Origin: a virus
Strand: one strand, 5' to 3'
Virus record (IMG/VR): IMGVR_UViG_3300048031_000543
Coordinates: 1 to 23,454 of that record
DNA length: 23,454 nucleotides
The position numbers and the translations under genes are program-made. The notes beneath the pieces were generated by a model. The model did no database searches. It saw only the letters and a list, made by a program, of their open reading frames with translations, and had not been told where the DNA came from. Below, piece by piece: positions 1-7,325 of the stretch (position 1 is the stretch's first letter; each line of letters starts with the position of its first letter).

Positions 1-47
1 AATTAGCCGTATTCAATCTCCTTCGTAAAAGAATGGGATTGAAAGAG

Positions 48-1673
48 ATGACCAGTTTTCGTAAACACATTGAATTGAAGAAGACCAATATCAGAGAAAG
101 ATATATTGCCGAAGATGTTTTTCTAGTAGGTGATAAGTTCTTAACTCTGGAGGGCAATATTCATTCTGTTGCAGAAAGATGTACAAACTACATCCTTGGT
201 TCAGATGATAAGAAATATTTCCTTGATAAGATTGTCGAAGTAAAACAGGATAAGGATATCGATGATCGTAAAGGTACTCAACCAGCCAAGTATTTTGCAA
301 AAGATGCAGATGGTGATGAGATGGCTAAATCTACAAAACAGAAAAGAGCCGCACACTTTAAGAAGAAATCTACCAAGCCTGCACCTGGCGATGCAACGGC
401 AAAAACAAAACCTTCACAACATACTAAGAAATTTAAAGATATGTTTGGTGAGAAGATTGAATATTATTCAATGGCAGAACTCAAAAAGCAGTTGAAAAAA
501 GAATATGGATCAAAGGCTTCTTCTCTCAAGATTGTAAAGATTAAAGGCGGTGTATCTATCCAAACACCATCCGGTCAAGAACTAGATAGATATAATAATG
601 TACCTAAGATGGGTTACACAATTGTCGAAGATAAAAATCCAGTCGTAGATACTGAAGATAATGTAGAAGAAGGTGTAAATGATCCAGCAATCTTCAAAGC
701 AGTTTTCCTAGCAGGTGGACCTGGATCTGGTAAATCATTTACTGTTGGTCAAACAGGATTAAATGCTCTTGGTCTTAAACTAGTTAATTCTGATCCTGCC
801 TTTGAAAAAGCAATCAAGAAAGCAGGCGGAGCAATGGAACCAGAGTTTATCTTCTCACCAAAAGGACAAGAGATAAGAAGAGGAGCGAAAGCACTCACTG
901 GCAAACAGATGGACATTTATATCTCTGGTCGACTTGGATTAATCATTGATGGAACAGGAAAAGATTTCATTAAGATTAAAAATCAAGCAGAAAATCTCAA
1001 GGCTATAGGCTATGATGTCGCTATGATCTTTGTTAATACAGACCTTGAAACCGCGGTCAAACGAGATCAAGAAAGAAAGAGAACACTCGGTGCGAAACAG
1101 GTAGAAGTTATGTGGCAGGATGTTCAAAAGAATATTGGTAAATTCCAAGCATTCTTCAGAAATGAATTTGTGGTTGTGGATAACTCAATTGGTTCTAATT
1201 GGAAAAAGGCAACAACTGATGCTTACAAAAAGATGAAGAAGTTTTCTGAACAGAAGCCAAGATCAAAGGTTGCCCAAGATTGGATTAAAAGTCAATACGC
1301 TAAATCTGAAGGCACAATGGACCCTGAAATGATTAAACTCCTCACTAAGGCAATGAAAGCAATACCCGGTTCGAAGAATCAGAAAGGTGTTGTTAAGAAA
1401 TTAAATGTTCTTAGAAAGAAAGCCAAACTTGAACCAATACCTATTGATGAAGATACAAAGAAAGGTCTTCAAAAGAAAGCAGATAAAACAGGTATCCCAT
1501 ACGGCATCCTTAAACAAGTATTTGATCGAGGTGTAGCTGCTTGGAAAACAGGTCATCGCCCTGGCACAACCGCAACTCAATGGGGCTATGCTAGAGTTAA
1601 TTCTTTCGCGACCAAGAGTAAAGGTACTTGGGGTGGCGCAGATAAAGATTTAGCAGCAAAAGTAAGAGGATGA
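48..1673 (+). CDS. Modular phage protein: P-loop kinase-like domain plus DUF5824-type C-terminus
   Basis: 541 residues from the ATG at 48; an in-frame ATG lies at 33, and the frame stays open to the window edge, so the 5' end is uncertain. I chose 48 because MTSFRKHI resembles the short N-termini of the neighbouring genes. Residues about 20-65 form a small beta domain, followed by a basic Lys/Pro segment (about 75-130) containing AKSTKQKRAAHF and KPAPGDATAKTKPS, which I associate with T4-like cyanophage proteins. A short acidic linker ends NVEE, then GVNDPAIFKA opens a P-loop domain with Walker A GGPGSGKS (K229, S230), of the zeta-toxin/AAA_33 kinase type. The last 75 residues (467-541; GHRPGTTATQWGYARVNSF) match the phage DUF5824 family as I remember it. 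NVEE/G fits a T4-type prohead protease site, which would release the kinase and DUF5824 part. Substrate and role are unknown; a packaged head protein is an inference. The stop overlaps the next start (ATGA). Confidence 0.85.
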   Translation: MTSFRKHIELKKTNIRERYIAEDVFLVGDKFLTLEGNIHSVAERCTNYILGSDDKKYFLDKIVEVKQDKDIDDRKGTQPAKYFAKDADGDEMAKSTKQKRAAHFKKKSTKPAPGDATAKTKPSQHTKKFKDMFGEKIEYYSMAELKKQLKKEYGSKASSLKIVKIKGGVSIQTPSGQELDRYNNVPKMGYTIVEDKNPVVDTEDNVEEGVNDPAIFKAVFLAGGPGSGKSFTVGQTGLNALGLKLVNSDPAFEKAIKKAGGAMEPEFIFSPKGQEIRRGAKALTGKQMDIYISGRLGLIIDGTGKDFIKIKNQAENLKAIGYDVAMIFVNTDLETAVKRDQERKRTLGAKQVEVMWQDVQKNIGKFQAFFRNEFVVVDNSIGSNWKKATTDAYKKMKKFSEQKPRSKVAQDWIKSQYAKSEGTMDPEMIKLLTKAMKAIPGSKNQKGVVKKLNVLRKKAKLEPIPIDEDTKKGLQKKADKTGIPYGILKQVFDRGVAAWKTGHRPGTTATQWGYARVNSFATKSKGTWGGADKDLAAKVRG

Positions 1674-2926
1674 TACAATTTAACGAATATTTAGAATTTG
1701 GTACAAAGCAGTTATCTTATAAATACAAGAAAGATACCCCAGGCGAACAAACAACTATGAAAAGAGAAAAATTTATACCCAAAAATGTAATGGATGAGGA
1801 TGTGCCTGCCTTTATGGGTGCTCTTGCCCAAGCCGCAAAAGACGGCAAGAAAGACTTTAAATTCGGAGATAAGACTTACAAGGTTAAGTTAAAGAAAGAT
1901 GTGGCTGATAAGATCACCAAGAATATGGATGAATCAAAGGATTTTGAACCCCATATGATGTATGATCCCAAGACAGGTAAAGAATATAAGGCAGAAAAGC
2001 CTGAAGACCATGAAAGAATGAAGAAACTGGGTTATACACATGAGAAGCCTGAAATGAAATCTGAAGCCACAGAATCTGATTATATGAAACTATCAGATAA
2101 AGAACTGGATGAGCTTCTTACAATTTTTGAAAATGTTCATAGATCAACTTCTAAGGATGTTATGAAAGCATTAAGCTTAGAAAAGAAAAGAAGATCACTC
2201 AAAGAAGATCAAAATTTAACACAAAATAAAAAGGAAAAAAACAAAATGTATTTTAATGATAAGAAAACACAAAAAGTTGCCGAAGCTGTGAAAAGGGTAA
2301 TGAAGAGCAAAGAAGAAAGTAATGCTTTTACCGCAGCCGCATCTGCAGCCAAACTTGCAGGCAAAACAGAATTTGAATTTGAGGGTAAGAAATATCCTGT
2401 TAAAATCAAAGATGATGCTGCTAAAGCGATTGCTAAGGAATCCGTTGAACTTCAAGAAGCAGCAGACTTTGGTGATATCGAAAAGGTAATGAAGTGGGCT
2501 AAAAAGAATCTATCAGATGGTAAATTCCCAAAGTTTGATATCTCTAAGAAATACGGCACTGCATTCATTAATCTTACTATTACGAACATCATCACTCTTC
2601 GAATTGGTGGTAAAAAGGGTATAGTAGTTACTCATGATGATCGTACAAATGGTAAAGGTATTCCTAAAGAAGAACACTTTTCAAATGCCAATGAAGTTAT
2701 CAAATTCATCGAAAAAGTAGCATCAAAACAAGAATCAGTTGAGGTTGAAGAAGAAACACTTCAAGAAGGCAAATTTGATAAATTAGAAAAGAAAATTGGA
2801 CGTATTAATCCAGAATCTTTACAAGCCGTCATGAGCGGAAAGATTAAATTAAATCCTGCAGAAAAGAAAGAGTTCGATGAATTTATGACGTCCGTCCGAA
2901 AGATGTTTGCATCCAAACAATATTAA
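1670..2926 (+). CDS. Modular internal-head-type protein with duplicated domain and protease-like linkers
   Basis: 418 residues, very rich in Lys and Glu, beginning MIQFNEYLE. A 40-residue module occurs twice without gaps: residues 45-84 (KFGDKTYKVKLKKDVADKI) and 217-256 (EFEGKKYPVKIKDDAAKAI), with 17 of 40 positions identical. Between them are a module with MMYDPKTGKEYKAEKPEDH and KLGYTHEKPE (95-128) and a helical segment (139-176) resembling the start of the next gene product. Residues 264-350 form another globular module (KYGTAFINLTITNIITLRI). The linkers ESVELQE/A (cut after E263) and TLQE/G (after E366) fit the T4 gp21 prohead protease rule. ATG 1670 overlaps the upstream stop; M193 (2246) follows an A-rich tract with AAGGA and looks like a fossil or internal start. 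I infer a scaffold or internal head polyprotein; no enzymatic motif is visible. Confidence 0.8.
   Translation: MIQFNEYLEFGTKQLSYKYKKDTPGEQTTMKREKFIPKNVMDEDVPAFMGALAQAAKDGKKDFKFGDKTYKVKLKKDVADKITKNMDESKDFEPHMMYDPKTGKEYKAEKPEDHERMKKLGYTHEKPEMKSEATESDYMKLSDKELDELLTIFENVHRSTSKDVMKALSLEKKRRSLKEDQNLTQNKKEKNKMYFNDKKTQKVAEAVKRVMKSKEESNAFTAAASAAKLAGKTEFEFEGKKYPVKIKDDAAKAIAKESVELQEAADFGDIEKVMKWAKKNLSDGKFPKFDISKKYGTAFINLTITNIITLRIGGKKGIVVTHDDRTNGKGIPKEEHFSNANEVIKFIEKVASKQESVEVEEETLQEGKFDKLEKKIGRINPESLQAVMSGKIKLNPAEKKEFDEFMTSVRKMFASKQY
1802..1921 (+). repeat. Protein-level repeat, copy 1 (40 residues)
   Basis: Codes for residues 45-84 of the 418-residue modular protein. It aligns without gaps to residues 217-256 of the same protein, with 17 of 40 identical (shared pattern AF..A...A...GK..F.F..K.Y.VK.K.D.A..I.K). 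The two copies suggest an ancient tandem gene or domain duplication. Confidence 0.75.
2318..2437 (+). repeat. Protein-level repeat, copy 2 (40 residues)
   Basis: Codes for residues 217-256 of the 418-residue modular protein, the second copy of the module at 1802-1921. It is followed directly by the ESVELQEA linker. The DNA copies have diverged strongly, so the repeat is clear only in the protein. Confidence 0.75.
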
Positions 2927-2930
2927 GAAC

Positions 2931-4700
2931 ATGAATATTTCAGAAATCAATCAAAAGAATTTATCACTGCTTGATGTAAATCAGCTCAAGGCTTTCCTTG
3001 ATATTTTTAAAGGTGTATCTAATCCAAGAGCCAAGGTAGTTATAAGAGATCTTGCTCGTGAACTTAGCACACGTAAGATGGAAGCAGTTGAAGAAGCATC
3101 TATTAAAGATATCATCAAGGCAGTTAAAGCAGCAACCAAAAAGATTGGCGGAATCATTGACAAGGTATTCGATGATAAAGGATTTCAAGATGCTTTTGCT
3201 AAATACATCGATAATCCTAAAGATAAAAATAGACTGAAAAAAATTCAAGACTATACAAATGGTATGCTTTCTGATATGTCTGAAGAATCTGATCTTGAAG
3301 AAGCAAATGTAGGCTTGGAAGATGGCCGCCGTGTATTAGTTAAAGCCTTAACAAAGCCCGCTGCATTAAGACTTCAAAAGAAACTGAGAAATAAATTCAG
3401 TAATTATGATTTCAATATCGATAAATCTGGTCTTAACATTATTGTTCCAAATGAAAAGCCCGTTACTCGTTATCTTCAAAAACAGCCCGAGGTTGATACA
3501 ATTGGTGAAGCAACTGATCTAGAAGAAGCCAAATATCCATTATATCACAAAACATTCACATCTGCTGCACAAGCAGCTTTAGATCTTGCTAAGAAGCAAG
3601 GGTTCGAAGTTGATGAGGATGATTGGTTCAATCAAGTCTCAACTGGTCCCAAAAAGCCAGGTAAGGGTAAGACTAATCGATATATTGTTAAGGTTACTAA
3701 GAATGGTAAAGAGACTAGGAAAAGACTTGCCTTTCAAGTCTATGGTATGGATTCTGGTAAGTATGAATTAAATGCTTATGTTGAAGCGACTAATCTTGAA
3801 GAAATGTTTAATCGCCTAAAGCCAGATGATGTACGTGATTCTTATGGCACAGTTGAACTCAAATATCGTAGCACTGCTGATATCCGTGATGCTGAAGATA
3901 AACTGAAAAAAGCAGGAATTAACTCTAGAAAAAATAGAGATACTCTTAAAGTTGATTCAGACTCACCCGCATTTAAGAAGGCTAAAATTACTTCCACCTC
4001 TGATTCAAGTAAAAGAGAAAAGGCAGTATTGAAAGTTCTAGGAGAATCAGTTGAACTTCAAGAAGCAATTAAAAGTTGGGAAGTAATAGTTATTAAGCCA
4101 GTTAACAGACTTAAAAAGAATCAAAAGGTTGTTGTTAAAGCTGCTAATACCGTAACTGCTATTAAGAAAGCCGCAAAACTATTTAAAATAGATGATAAAC
4201 TTATCACCGGCAAGGTTGATGTTAAACTCCTAGAATCCACTGAGCTTGAAGAAGCAGCTCTTCCATTCAAAGAACTTGAGAAGGCTTGGATCAGAACAAA
4301 GGGTAATGATAAGAAAAGAGAAAAACTTATTAAGAAGCACAAGCTCAAGCCCCTCATCTCTAATGTAAGACAAGGCTCTATCAAACTAGGACCACTCAAT
4401 GATCTGAACTCTAAGACAGGTAATCATACAATCGCAGGATTGGATGCTGATGGTGAACTAATCTTTATAAGTAATAATCCTATAAGAATTCATTACCCAT
4501 CTAATGTAAAAGATCGTCCCAGAGGTGAGGAGATGAAAGAAGATTCCATATCACATCAAAGACTTATTAGGGTCGTAGAAGTCGCTCTTGGGGAGAGACC
4601 TGAAGATACTAATGAATTTATCAAAGAAGCCAGTATTGATCTAACGATGACACCATCATCTATTCAAAAGGCATACAAAAAATTTAATATAAAGAAATAA
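2931..4700 (+). CDS. Large modular polyprotein-like phage protein with about six inter-domain linkers
   Basis: 589 residues from ATG 2931; a TTG start at 2907 would add eight residues overlapping the previous gene. Modules are separated by acidic linkers: cuts predicted after E55 (AVEE/A), E124 (DLEE/A), E199 (DLEE/A), E378 (ELQE/A), E441 (ELEE/A) and E566 (FIKE/A). Three linkers carry a second site six residues earlier (IGE/A at 193, LGE/S at 372, LLE/S at 435). Residues 200-285 (KYPLYHKTFTSAAQAALDLA, then DEDDWFNQVSTGPKKPGKGK) match a phage domain family I recognise but cannot name. Residues 11-49 resemble a helical segment in the preceding product; 379-430 is a small alpha/beta module (WEVIVIKP). 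The sites fit the T4 gp21 rule, so I infer a head protein cut into six or more packaged peptides. No catalytic motif is visible. Confidence 0.8.
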   Translation: MNISEINQKNLSLLDVNQLKAFLDIFKGVSNPRAKVVIRDLARELSTRKMEAVEEASIKDIIKAVKAATKKIGGIIDKVFDDKGFQDAFAKYIDNPKDKNRLKKIQDYTNGMLSDMSEESDLEEANVGLEDGRRVLVKALTKPAALRLQKKLRNKFSNYDFNIDKSGLNIIVPNEKPVTRYLQKQPEVDTIGEATDLEEAKYPLYHKTFTSAAQAALDLAKKQGFEVDEDDWFNQVSTGPKKPGKGKTNRYIVKVTKNGKETRKRLAFQVYGMDSGKYELNAYVEATNLEEMFNRLKPDDVRDSYGTVELKYRSTADIRDAEDKLKKAGINSRKNRDTLKVDSDSPAFKKAKITSTSDSSKREKAVLKVLGESVELQEAIKSWEVIVIKPVNRLKKNQKVVVKAANTVTAIKKAAKLFKIDDKLITGKVDVKLLESTELEEAALPFKELEKAWIRTKGNDKKREKLIKKHKLKPLISNVRQGSIKLGPLNDLNSKTGNHTIAGLDADGELIFISNNPIRIHYPSNVKDRPRGEEMKEDSISHQRLIRVVEVALGERPEDTNEFIKEASIDLTMTPSSIQKAYKKFNIKK

Positions 4701-4724
4701 TTTAATACTCATACTAAAAAAAAC

Positions 4725-4985
4725 ATGGCCGAAAAAACCGACCTTCAGAGAATTGGAGATGCTGTTGTTTCCCTTGCGAGAGCAGAGGAAAAACTATCAT
4801 CTATCGATATAACAGTTAAATCCACTCTTTCAAAACTTGAAGCCATTGAAGAACGAGTAAGAGTGGTTGAACAAGAAACACATGACAACACAAATACTGT
4901 AATGCTTGTGAATAGAGTTTTTTGGACAATCTTAACAGCAATAATCACCGCCGGAATTGGCACACTATTCTTCCTAATACGTTAA
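4725..4985 (+). CDS. Small coiled-coil membrane protein (XhlA/holin-accessory-like)
   Basis: 86 residues. Residues about 5-55 are a charged helical coiled coil (LSSIDITVKSTLSKLEAIEE then RVRVVEQETHDN). Residues about 62-85 are one hydrophobic helix (FWTILTAIITAGIGTLFFLI) ending in Arg, so the coiled coil is exposed on one side of the membrane. This layout resembles XhlA-type hemolysin/holin-accessory proteins and coiled-coil spanin or tail-associated proteins, but the resemblance is architectural only. It sits between the modular head proteins and another membrane-anchored protein. No Shine-Dalgarno is seen; the ATG follows an A-rich tract. Confidence 0.75.
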   Translation: MAEKTDLQRIGDAVVSLARAEEKLSSIDITVKSTLSKLEAIEERVRVVEQETHDNTNTVMLVNRVFWTILTAIITAGIGTLFFLIR

Positions 4986-5003
4986 TATGTAAACCCATCA
5001 ATT

Positions 5004-5651
5004 ATGAAAAATACTATGAAATTTTTGCCTTTTATTATAGGTGCAGTCCTTGGAACTTATTTTATACTTTCAATGAATTTTGGGAAGACTGTGACTGTCG
5101 CCACATATACATATAACCCAGATAATGAGGCAAAACATTTAAACCCACCTACGGAAGGATGGGGTTTCTTCTCTAAAAAAGATAATAAAGATATTCCAGA
5201 GCCGGGAGATATAAAGACAAGAATAGCCTTGATGACTAATATATTGGAAAATAGTAATTTGTCTCCACTTAGTATCAGATTCAGAGATAGTAAATATAAT
5301 GAAATCTCAAAGAAAGAATATAAGGCTATTATAAAAGCATGGGAGTGGTACATATTTGATAATGATATAATGTTTATCTTTGAAATCTTTGACTGTGATA
5401 ATTACTCTAATGCATTCAAAGCCTTCGTTGAATTATACAATCATAAATGGGGAACAAATATCGCGGTTGGTAAAGTAGTGGTTCATCAAAAAGAAGAATT
5501 CGGTTTTGTTCAAGGAGCAGACGGTTCATATCACATGCTGAATATTATTTTTGTAGAAGGACAATTTATCGTGGTCGAACCCCAAAACTCAGTTTCAACG
5601 GAATTATTTAAATATCCCAATAAGCAAAACCTATTAGAAATAGAAATATGA
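5004..5651 (+). CDS. Membrane-anchored protein with possible Cys/His hydrolase domain
   Basis: 215 residues. The N-terminus (residues 6-24, KFLPFIIGAVLGTYFILSM) is a signal anchor or uncleaved signal peptide, and the rest would lie outside the cytoplasm. The C-terminal domain has FDCDNYSNAFKAF (C131-D132), YHMLN (H177) and VVEPQN (E192-Q194-N195). This order resembles papain-fold or transglutaminase-like enzymes, in which a Cys on a helix N-terminus pairs with a later His on a strand, followed by EPQ. I infer a cysteine peptidase or amidase acting on the envelope or another exported target, but this is not proven. The middle (60-120) has no recognised motif. The stop overlaps the next start by ATGA, so the two genes are probably translationally coupled. 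Confidence 0.75.
   Translation: MKNTMKFLPFIIGAVLGTYFILSMNFGKTVTVATYTYNPDNEAKHLNPPTEGWGFFSKKDNKDIPEPGDIKTRIALMTNILENSNLSPLSIRFRDSKYNEISKKEYKAIIKAWEWYIFDNDIMFIFEIFDCDNYSNAFKAFVELYNHKWGTNIAVGKVVVHQKEEFGFVQGADGSYHMLNIIFVEGQFIVVEPQNSVSTELFKYPNKQNLLEIEI
5635..5642 (+). promoter_or_regulatory. Possible T4-like late promoter (TAGAAATA)
   Basis: TAGAAATA differs from the T4 late promoter TATAAATA at one base and lies exactly at -13 to -6 of the ATG at 5648, the same spacing as at 6360, 10590, 11959 and 15494. It falls inside the end of the upstream coding sequence, so chance is possible. Confidence 0.35.
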
Positions 5652-6001
5652 AAACATTCTCAGATTTTTATAACGAAGCTCTCACTGTTCAACAGAGGCG
5701 CAAGCGTGCTATCATAATGAAAAGGTTGGCCCCCAAGATTGCAATTAAAAGAAAGATTGCGATGAAGAAGAAGGCTAACCCAGAGAAATTAAAAATGAGG
5801 GCAAATAAAGCAGCCAAGGATTTACTTAGAAAGAAATTAACAAAGCAGACTCCATATGATCAATTGTCTTTTGCGCAGAAAGCAGTGATTGATAAGAAGT
5901 TGGATAAAAAGAAAGCAGCAATTTCAAAGATAGCTAAAAAGCTGCTTCCCTCAATCAAGCAAAAGGAAAAAGATAGAATTAAAAACTTAAATACTAAATG
6001 A
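5648..6001 (+). CDS. Highly basic internal-protein candidate with a T4-like capsid targeting sequence
   Basis: 117 residues. The first ten, MKTFSDFYNE, followed by Ala, closely resemble the T4 internal protein capsid targeting sequence MKTYQEFIAE followed by Ala, which the gp21 prohead protease removes after Glu10. The remainder is extremely basic and helical (RKRAIIMKRLAPKIAIKRK; KKLTKQTPYDQLSFAQKAVI; KQKEKDRIKNLN), with few acidic residues, as expected for a DNA-binding protein packed with the genome. I recall similar basic proteins in T4-like cyanophages. It is coupled by ATGA overlaps to the genes on both sides. Function in the virion is inferred; a nucleoid-type protein expressed only in the cell is the alternative. 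Confidence 0.8.
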   Translation: MKTFSDFYNEALTVQQRRKRAIIMKRLAPKIAIKRKIAMKKKANPEKLKMRANKAAKDLLRKKLTKQTPYDQLSFAQKAVIDKKLDKKKAAISKIAKKLLPSIKQKEKDRIKNLNTK

Positions 6002-6354
6002 AAAACATAAAAGATACGATAGTAAACATCCTCCTTGAGCAAGAAGAGTCGGAATCGAAAGCATCTTATGATTTCAGGCAGATTCATAGTATAGAAATCT
6101 TTGATGGTGTTGAAGAAGCCGTGAAGCCTGAAGTATTTGCTAAAGGTGGAAATACTAAGGTAACAGCAAGTGATATTGATGAAATCTTAGCCATACTTTT
6201 TACAAAGAAGCCACTTCTTAAGAAAGTAGAAAACTCCAAAGCATACAAGGATGGATACAAATCAAAAGGACGAGGTAAAAATCCATATAAGAATGATACC
6301 GCGGACTATCATTTATTCATTTTAGGCTCACAAGCTGAGGAACTCGACAGATAA
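5998..6354 (+). CDS. Small hypothetical phage protein
   Basis: 118 residues, starting in the ATGA overlap with the basic internal-protein candidate. An acidic N-terminus (residues 14-21, LEQEESES) is followed by a mixed alpha/beta region. Residues about 34-48 contain FDGVEEAVKPEVF, which includes another VEE/A site of the prohead protease type, and 50-75 contain TKVTASDIDEILAILFTKKP. The C-terminal third is Lys/Gly/Asn rich (YKDGYKSKGRGKNPYKND) and ends AEELDR. I do not recognise the family. Position and composition suggest it belongs to the same head-related block, but nothing specific supports a function. Confidence 0.7.
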   Translation: MKNIKDTIVNILLEQEESESKASYDFRQIHSIEIFDGVEEAVKPEVFAKGGNTKVTASDIDEILAILFTKKPLLKKVENSKAYKDGYKSKGRGKNPYKNDTADYHLFILGSQAEELDR

Positions 6355-6359
6355 CCAAG

Positions 6360-6367
6360 TATAAATA
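6360..6367 (+). promoter_or_regulatory. T4-like late promoter, exact TATAAATA
   Basis: A perfect match to the T4 late promoter (TATAAATA at -13 to -6) in an 18-nt intergenic gap. Counting as in T4, +1 falls at 6373, which is the A of the ATG of the next gene. The transcript would be leaderless, or the true start lies a few bases away. Confidence 0.7.
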
Positions 6368-6372
6368 AATTC

Positions 6373-6735
6373 ATGTTCAATGAATTAAATGATGATAATT
6401 TCGAATTGTATGCCGCAAACCATTACTCTAACCCAGCGTGTCTGGGTATAGAAGATTTCAAGGAGGATTTACAAAGATTTAAATATATCAATAGACTACT
6501 AAGAAAATATGATAAATCTGGTATTATAGCTGAAAGACTTCTTCTCAATCACATTATAACAATCTACAATGTTTTTGAAAGACCCGCGGCAACAACGATG
6601 CTCTTTCATAGAACAGAAACGAAACATTGGCCGGCTATCAAGACATTCCTAATATATTTAAACTTTCTCAAACCTGGACAAAAAGACCGAGTCAAAATTG
6701 ATCTACACATTGCTAAAAAATTACAATCAATATAA
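6373..6735 (+). CDS. Conserved T4-like phage protein (DUF7207-like)
   Basis: 120 residues beginning MFNELNDDNFELYAANHY. The pattern MFNELND.NF...A..NY.NP.C....F..DL.RF.Y, then LLNHIITIYNVF and a Trp-containing helix (HWPAIKTFLIYLNFL), matches a small helical protein family widespread in T4-like marine phages, which I recall as DUF7207 without being able to check. It is mainly alpha-helical with no membrane span or catalytic motif. It is the first gene after an exact late-promoter motif and is followed 3 nt later by another conserved gene. Function unknown; a late structural or assembly role is inferred from the promoter. Confidence 0.8.
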   Translation: MFNELNDDNFELYAANHYSNPACLGIEDFKEDLQRFKYINRLLRKYDKSGIIAERLLLNHIITIYNVFERPAATTMLFHRTETKHWPAIKTFLIYLNFLKPGQKDRVKIDLHIAKKLQSI

Positions 6736-6738
6736 TAT

Positions 6739-7323
6739 ATGTCATTTCTAAGAGGCGCAGATTTTATTTACACACTTCGATTCCTAAGGCTACTCACAAT
6801 GCCTTATGAAAAAACTGATGCTTTCAAACAAGGAATCATTGATAAAGATGGAGAAAAACTGAAATCACCCGAAACATCGGATGAGAAGAAAGCATATGGC
6901 ACATTCCATCGATTAGTATTCAATATCAGAAGATTGATGGCAAAGATTCCTGGTGGAAGAAGCACCATTGCTAGATACGGTGCAGCTCTTTGGTTAATCA
7001 AGGAGAAAACAAATATTTCAGACAAAAAATTAGCAAAGATTCTTAATGAATTTACAGACCTAGAAATCGATGAAAATAACCAATTATGTGAATCGGGCAA
7101 TTGGTTTCTTGTAGAAGATTCTAATAGACTTCGTTCTGGTATATATACTTTAACCAAGGATTTGCCATTAAAGAATGGGGAATTACTTGCTAAACAAAAT
7201 ACAACTGTTATGGTTGAAGAACACGAACCCGTAGGTCAAGTATTTGACATAAAAATATTCAAGGGATATCATGTGAAAACTAAGCAAAGTATATATATTA
7301 CACAGGACGATATAACATTCTAA
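6739..7323 (+). CDS. Conserved T4-like phage protein (FLRGADFIYTLRFLRLLT family)
   Basis: 194 residues. The N-terminus GADFIYTLRFLRLLTMPYEK and the block FHRLVFNIRRLMAKIPGGRS, with ARYGAALWLIKEK, are hallmarks of a protein found across T4-like cyanophages and relatives, usually annotated as hypothetical. The N-terminal two thirds are helical and basic. The last 60 residues are beta-rich (SGIYTLTKDLPLKNGELLAK; YITQDDITF) and may form a small barrel. No catalytic motif is seen. It sits 3 nt after the DUF7207-like gene and 2 nt before the next, so the three form one transcription unit. Its co-occurrence with late genes suggests virion assembly, but this is inference. Confidence 0.8.
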   Translation: MSFLRGADFIYTLRFLRLLTMPYEKTDAFKQGIIDKDGEKLKSPETSDEKKAYGTFHRLVFNIRRLMAKIPGGRSTIARYGAALWLIKEKTNISDKKLAKILNEFTDLEIDENNQLCESGNWFLVEDSNRLRSGIYTLTKDLPLKNGELLAKQNTTVMVEEHEPVGQVFDIKIFKGYHVKTKQSIYITQDDITF

Positions 7324-7325
7324 AC

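Noticed and set aside
91-300. Minus-strand open frames across the window (for example 91-300, 939-1148, 4121-4399, 6804-7157, 14986-15198, 19306-19524)
   Set aside because: Each lies inside a well-supported + strand gene and shows no recognisable domain or start context; they are shadows of the coding frame.
3155-3185. TTGACA within the third modular gene as a promoter
   Set aside because: There is no convincing -10 at suitable distance and it is in the middle of a conserved-looking coding module.
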